Shown here: in pieces, positions 58,928 through 64,000 of the stretch | Layout: every line of letters starts with the position of its first letter | Numbering within the stretch: the first letter of the stretch is position 1 | The notes under the pieces: generated by a model | What the model was told of the DNA's origin: nothing | What the model saw: the letters and a program-made list of their open reading frames with translations, nothing else | The model's database searches: none | Origin: Spirodela intermedia | Taxonomy: Eukaryota; Streptophyta; Magnoliopsida; Alismatales; Araceae | Assembly: GCA_902729315.2 (NCBI GenBank) | Contig: LR746265.1 | Span: 2,646,892-2,710,891, forward strand | Length of the DNA stretch: 64,000 nt | Direction: 5' to 3' | Translations under genes and position numbers: made by a program

Positions 58928-61900
58928 TTAACACCATCAATTAAAGGGTACCCAATTCGTCATTTTTTTCTTATTTTTATTTACAGCTCTGGGATCTGAC
59001 TGCTGGAAAACTATTACACGACTTCAAAAGTCATGATGGCCAGATACAGTGCATTGATTTTCATCCTCACGAGTTTCTGCTGGCAACGGGTGAGGCAGAT
59101 ATTCTCTAATTGGGTTTATAAATTACTCAGATTATGATGTTACATTGTGGTGGTGGCTCAAACATAAACCAATAGTTTAGAGAAAATATTTTTTGCGAAA
59201 AAAAAGACGTTATAGATGAGAAGAAAGATGGAAAAAACAAATATGACCTATGTTAAGTGAACCATCTTTATTTACTATTACCATGATCTTCTCAATCTGT
59301 GATTCTTTTTCGGGGAGGCCTTTGCATTCTAGCTGCGGTTCTTTTTTGGGGAGTTGCCATGGATGAGGGTTTTTATTGGTTGTGATACCTGTAAGAGACT
59401 AGGTGTTTCTTTTCTTCATATCATTAATGACTTAGGCTGATGCAGAATCTTGTCTTGAAATACATGATCAACTTCAAGCATGAAATAAACACTCGAGTCT
59501 TCCCGCACTAGTGTCCTCATTCTTAAATTGAACCAACAGCGTAGCCAAGACTGCAAAACTGTATTTTCAGTTCCTCTCCTCTTATTCCCTGCATTCCAAA
59601 GACTGTTGGTTGATAGCGTATGATTCTCTCCTTGCAATTCCCCGGTTTTAATTCAACATGATGAGGTTTAATAACTTTTGTTGAACAGTGAAATAATTTG
59701 GAGCTTGCCGGATTAGAGAAGTAGCGGCATGCATGCGAAGGATAATTGTAGAGCGTTATTCTTTGGTCTCAGAGCGTTGCCTAGAGATTAAGCAAACCTG
59801 CTGGTTTACCATACTCTTAGATAAAACAGTGGTATTCTGTTATGGCTATCAAACAGACACTTTCCATAAAAAGCACTCTCTGACTTTGAAAGAAAGCACA
59901 TCTTGCTGGTGGAGGGCCTGGTTGTTTTGCGGGATGCCAGGGTGCATAAGATACTATAATTTGAAGGAACGACGTGACTCAAAACTTCATGTTTGTCTCT
60001 TCAGTTTAAATACGAGCAATCATGTAACTTAATTCTGTTTTTTTTCTAATATGGAAGTTGTTGTCATAATCAACTCCATACATTTTACATGGTTTTTGGT
60101 GTCCCAAATCTTACGTTTGTTAATTCTCACTTGTGCAGGTTCATCTGATAGAACCGTTAAATTCTGGGATCTGGAAACCTTTGAGATGATTGGATCATCA
60201 GGACCTGAGGTAATCAATGTTTTGTACGTAATGCTAAATATTAATCAATACCAGCTTCCAAAGATGTTTACCTTTTTATTTTAACTTTCAGAAAGTGTAT
60301 TGGTATGGTTTTCCATGAGAACTATGATTATTTTGTTTGGAATTTTCACTTCCACTTATGTGTTGAACGTAGAAGAACCTTAGAAATGTATGTGTTCTCT
60401 ATTTGATTTCAGGACGTCGCCAATTTCATTTTAATCAATACTTTTCGGTCCCATAAGTACACATATATCTTGATTAACTGGACTTCAGTTGTTGGAACGA
60501 AATTGTAGGGAGATAATATCTTAAGTTCTGAATTTTGGTGTATTCTCTTGTCTTATTTGTAATCCTACTTTTTTAGGCTTTTGTTTTCAGTGACCCCGTG
60601 CTTGTTGGCGAATTTCTATTTTTCAAGGTTATAAATTATCACTTTCTGTAGACTTACTTCTCTTGTCTAATTTATGATGTCTTAGAAAAATGAAGTGAAA
60701 TGCTTTCGTCCATCGGCATAATTTTTGTTCCCTATGGTCTGATGCCCATAATTTGCGTAATAAACTGATTAGTTGCCTGTCCAACTTCGTTCAGACTAGT
60801 GGTGTTCGTTCCATGACTTTCAACTCCGATGGGAAAACTCTTCTCTGTGGATTGCATGAGAGTCTTAAGGTAAATCCCTCTTAAGTTACTAGTTGATCCG
60901 TCCAATGTAAGATCCTCCTCCATATTATCTTTCTTCAAACTCGATTAATATTTTGACAACATAGGTACTTTCTTGGGAACCAATAAGATGCCATGACGCG
61001 GTTGAAGTCGGGTGGTCCAGATTGTCCGATCTCAATGTGCATGAGGGGAAACTTCTCGGATGCTCTCATAACCAAAGTTGTGTTGGAATATGGGTTGTGG
61101 ACATCTCGGTATAGTTGATATCTCTGTTTTCTGCGTTCTTTGTAGCAATCTACTAGTTTAAGATTTTTCAGACTAACCATTATTCTTCTGATGGATTATT
61201 TTGTCTATTGTTATCTCTATTTCAAAAAGCAATGTAGATAATCCTTGGCTTAGTGCGATCTATTTTCTCTTTCTAGCTTATTTTGGTTATTTGCCGACGT
61301 TTTCAGGGCAAATGCTATGCCCTCTAATTTTAGATAATGTTTGTCAATCTATTTTGTTTTCCTGGTATTTTTCTCACAAAGTTATTCATCACTAGTACCC
61401 TTATTTTGCAGCGGGTGGAGCCATATGCAGTTGCTCCTCCAAAGTCAAATGGTAGTTCTGAGTCAAAGTCTGTGTCCAGTGGAAGCCTTTCTCTACAAGT
61501 TGACAACACTGTGAAGGCTGGTATAGGAAGGTTATCCATTTCACAAAATACAGAGCCTGTGGCGAAGGAGAACAAAGTTGTGCCATGTAGGTTATTTATT
61601 TCTATTGCTTTTTGCTGCCGTAGTGTGTCATTTTTTTTGTGGTAGAATATTAAGGCAGAAGACATTTTTTCTGTGTCTTATGGCAATTTTGGTTGAACAT
61701 GAAGCCACTGGGAGTGTCCCTGGAACTCCTCAAAGAGCAGGATTGAACTCTGGCCTGAAGGTGACTTCAACAAGTTCAGTTGCAGCTCCTAGCGTTGCAG
61801 CACCGAAGAGAACTTCATCAAAAACAAGTCAAGCGAATATTCAAGTCTTTAACAAATCTGATGTGGTTCCAGTGATTGTCCCAAGAACTAGCCCAAGAAT

Positions 61901-64000
61901 AGAGCTACCTGCTGAATCGAGGAAAGATATTGGTATTGGAAGGACAGTGCCGTACAGTGTTCAACCAAAATTGACAGATTTCCGGAAGCTAACAAACAAT
62001 AGGGATGACTCGGAGAAGACAGGTTTCCCTGTTCAGAGTCTCAGGAATGAAACGACGGGCTATAAAGGAATGGAATCAGACGAATCTGTGGCTGAGAATT
62101 TCCCATCTACAGCCAGCGTCAATGGCGCTAATCAACCAGCAATTTCTTCTGCAAGGAATTCAATTGATGTTAGATCTATTGGAATGAGCAAGTTGGGCGC
62201 AAATACGCTCGAGTCAAATGCCAATCACCAGAGCGAAGATTGTATGCCCTCTATAGTTTGTTATTTTGCTTCCTTCAGCATAGTACATACATTGCTTTTA
62301 GACAAGCATCTTAAAATGCTCTCAGATAGCATTTATTCACATACTAGGGCTTTCATCAGCTTCCACGTTCATTTTTCCTCTTTCACAAAAGGAATTCATG
62401 CCAATAGTCATAATATATTCAATATCTTGCTTCACTTTTGCCTCTGTATCAAGGATGAGTTCATATTATTTTTCTGCTCACCATTAATGTACCATAAAAA
62501 AATGAAAACAAACTAATGGAACGTGCTTTCTTGGAATGCTGGTTCGTAAGACCATGTGTATTCGTCTTTCTAAACTGAGATAATTTGGTGTGAACATCTT
62601 CTAGATTCTTACGAACCTGTTTAAACATTGGGCAACGTCCTGGGTGAAAAATTTACCAGAAGAACCATACATTTCCCGTCAAATATATGATTTAAACTAG
62701 TTATTTTCGTTGCTACACCTTCATTGTTTGCAATGCATTTTTTATCTAAATTTGTGAAGTCTCTTTTCTTCTTCTTGTTTCACAGAATGAAATTAAATTT
62801 TCTCCCATTTTTGTTTTAGATGATGTTAGAGTACCAAAGACGAGAGATGTGTGCTCTGTAGAAGTTCCTAGAAGAGGTATAACTTTCATTGTTTCTTATC
62901 ATTGATCTTCCTAGAGATTTACTTAAATGTCTGGTGTGCTTTTTATGCCTTTCTGGGTGCAACTAGGAAGGGCGCATTCTCTTGTTACAAATTGGGAAAA
63001 GAGGGAGCGATCACCTGGTTCTGAAGGTCCGACATCCAGTAACTCTTTAGATACAATAAGAGTTGCCAATCCTTCATACACCTCGGTAAGAGACCTTATT
63101 TTATTCGAATTTATGTGATAGATTGCTTCATATTGGTGCCTGTGACTGATAGTGTGCCCTTGTAATTTATTCATCTTTTACCCCCCCCAGTACCCTTTGA
63201 CATGCCGACTGCTAGATTATTGTGGGATGTTTAACGTTGGTACTATTCAATGTTTTTCTTTTAATACTAGTAAGAGTAACTGGAGAGTGTATCAAGAATG
63301 CACCTTTCTGATTGTCATGTATAAGATGCTATTATTCAAAAGGTATGTTAAATTTTATGGAAAAGGGACATAAAGCTGATATATTGTAGCCTTAATGACC
63401 TCTCTATAAGCTATCATTTGAGAGTTTTTTTATAAATTTTACTATTGATTTGTGGGGCTTTAAGTTGCCTTAGATGTTAGAAAAATCACTTGGCATTATC
63501 ATGACTGGGGCCCGCTATACGTTCTTAGTTTTGCCTCGTCATTTCATCATGTCATGGTTATATATATATATATATATATATGTCCATCATCATGTCTTTT
63601 TTATTGCATCATCTAATGACCGTTACCAACATGATGTTCCTTTGCCTTCTTACTATAATGTCTTTCTTTGCACATCTAAACGACCTCAAATAGCTTTCAC
63701 GTGTCCCTATTGCTGTCGCTTTTCTATATCTCTAATAAGCTAATTTAATGCATTAGTTCTTGTCTTCCTTTCTCAAATTTGGTTTCTCAAGTCTTTTCAT
63801 TTAGGTGCTCTTGCTGTCATGTAAAAATTCCGTTCAATCTAAACCTGGTATATGGTTGTTTATTGGCAATATGCTACCGTTAATCAAATGAATCATTGAT
63901 AAGATTGTCTCTGGATACTCTTTGGCGTGCAAGTACTCATGCCTAGTCTTTTTCGTTTTTCTTCACAGTCATTCTCCTGGCCTGGTACTAAGAAAGTTGT
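57735..64000 (+). CDS. KTN80: Katanin p80 WD40 subunit (KTN80), 5' part
   Basis: Targets the katanin p60 ATPase to microtubule crossovers and branch points for severing, in the cell cortex. Exons: 57735-57765, 58111-58241, 58380-58497, 58603-58829, 58987-59089, 60139-60209, 60795-60869, 60965-61108, 61412-61586, 61705-62241, 62820-62876, 62967-63085 and 63969 to beyond the window; all phases fit. The protein begins MTTTKRAYKLQEFVAHAS. A WD40 propeller follows, with VLVTGGEDHKVNLWAIGKPN, GAASGTIKLWDLEEAK, FFASGSLDTNLKIWDIR, WVVSGGEDNVVKLWDL and SSDRTVKFWDLETFEMIG. It ends with CVGIWVVDIS. After that comes the low-complexity linker, with STGSVPGTP and the conserved VPVIVPRTSPRIE. The C-terminal p60-binding con80 domain lies past the right edge. 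Intron 1 has U12-type signals. The exon 9/10 junction was chosen by phase and by the conserved STGS motif. Confidence 0.95.
57766..58110 (+). other. U12-type GT-AG intron (KTN80 intron 1)
   Basis: 345 nt; the donor GTATCCTTTG matches the U12 consensus. CCCTTGAC at 58088-58095 is a good branch-site candidate, with its A 16 nt before the terminal AG. Splicing here joins KL to QEFVAHA in phase. The branch site is slightly off consensus, so this call is weaker than the NRPA2 one. Confidence 0.8.
58879..58925. repeat. TG dinucleotide microsatellite
   Basis: About 23 TG units in KTN80 intron 4 (58830-58986), 60 bp before the acceptor. Confidence 0.95.
63559..63582. repeat. TA microsatellite in KTN80 intron 12
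   Basis: A run of about eleven TA units within the 883-nt intron 63086-63968. The rest of this intron shows nothing recognisable. Confidence 0.85.

Noticed and set aside
1-64000. CRISPR arrays, bacterial operons, organelle DNA inserts or a novel multi-gene defence system
   Set aside because: No regularly spaced repeats and no bacterial-type gene clusters were seen. The plastid-targeted genes are nuclear, as shown by introns or transit peptides. Everything recognisable is ordinary plant nuclear gene content plus one retrotransposon.

Overview
This window is nuclear DNA of a flowering plant. The evidence is the many GT-AG introns, a protochlorophyllide oxidoreductase and a ferredoxin-thioredoxin reductase subunit (both plastid proteins), a plant-only Dof factor, a DUF1218 protein and a Ty3/gypsy retrotransposon. 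Several short genes have GC-rich exons (POR, Dof, FTR, HUS1) while introns and spacers are AT-rich. That contrast suggests a monocot, but I cannot fix the species from sequence alone.

Layout, left to right: the 3' part of the splicing factor SF3B2 (+, 97-3469); light-dependent POR (-, 4283-5647); a Dof zinc-finger factor (+, 7553-8290); a WDR44-type seven-blade WD40 protein (-, 8498-13961); a DUF1218 membrane protein (-, 16539-17271); the second-largest subunit of RNA polymerase I, NRPA2 (+, 18467-42634, 27 exons); a Noc2-family ribosome-biogenesis factor (+, 44572-50168, first exon not found); the variable subunit of ferredoxin-thioredoxin reductase (+, 50682-51176); the 9-1-1 checkpoint clamp subunit HUS1 (+, 51771-53346); and the katanin p80 WD40 subunit KTN80 (+, 57735 to beyond the right edge).

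I rebuilt exon structures by hand from splice sites, reading-frame phase and family conservation. For POR, WDR44-like, DUF1218, NRPA2, HUS1 and the visible part of KTN80 every exon junction keeps the frame. The resulting lengths (393, 873, 182, 1191 and 325 residues for the complete ones) suit their families.

The 6.5-kb intron 8 of NRPA2 holds a degraded antisense chromovirus-type gypsy element (22884-28106). Its two LTRs, primer-binding site and polypurine tract are all recognisable.

These are unrelated housekeeping genes, not an operon or an undescribed multi-gene system. NRPA2 and Noc2 are adjacent and both serve nucleolar ribosome production. The most notable signals are two minor-spliceosome (U12-type) introns, one of the rare AT-AC class in NRPA2 and one of the GT-AG class in KTN80. 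Next come three perfect G-boxes within 45 bp upstream of POR, and two short stop-free introns whose length is a multiple of three, in POR and HUS1.
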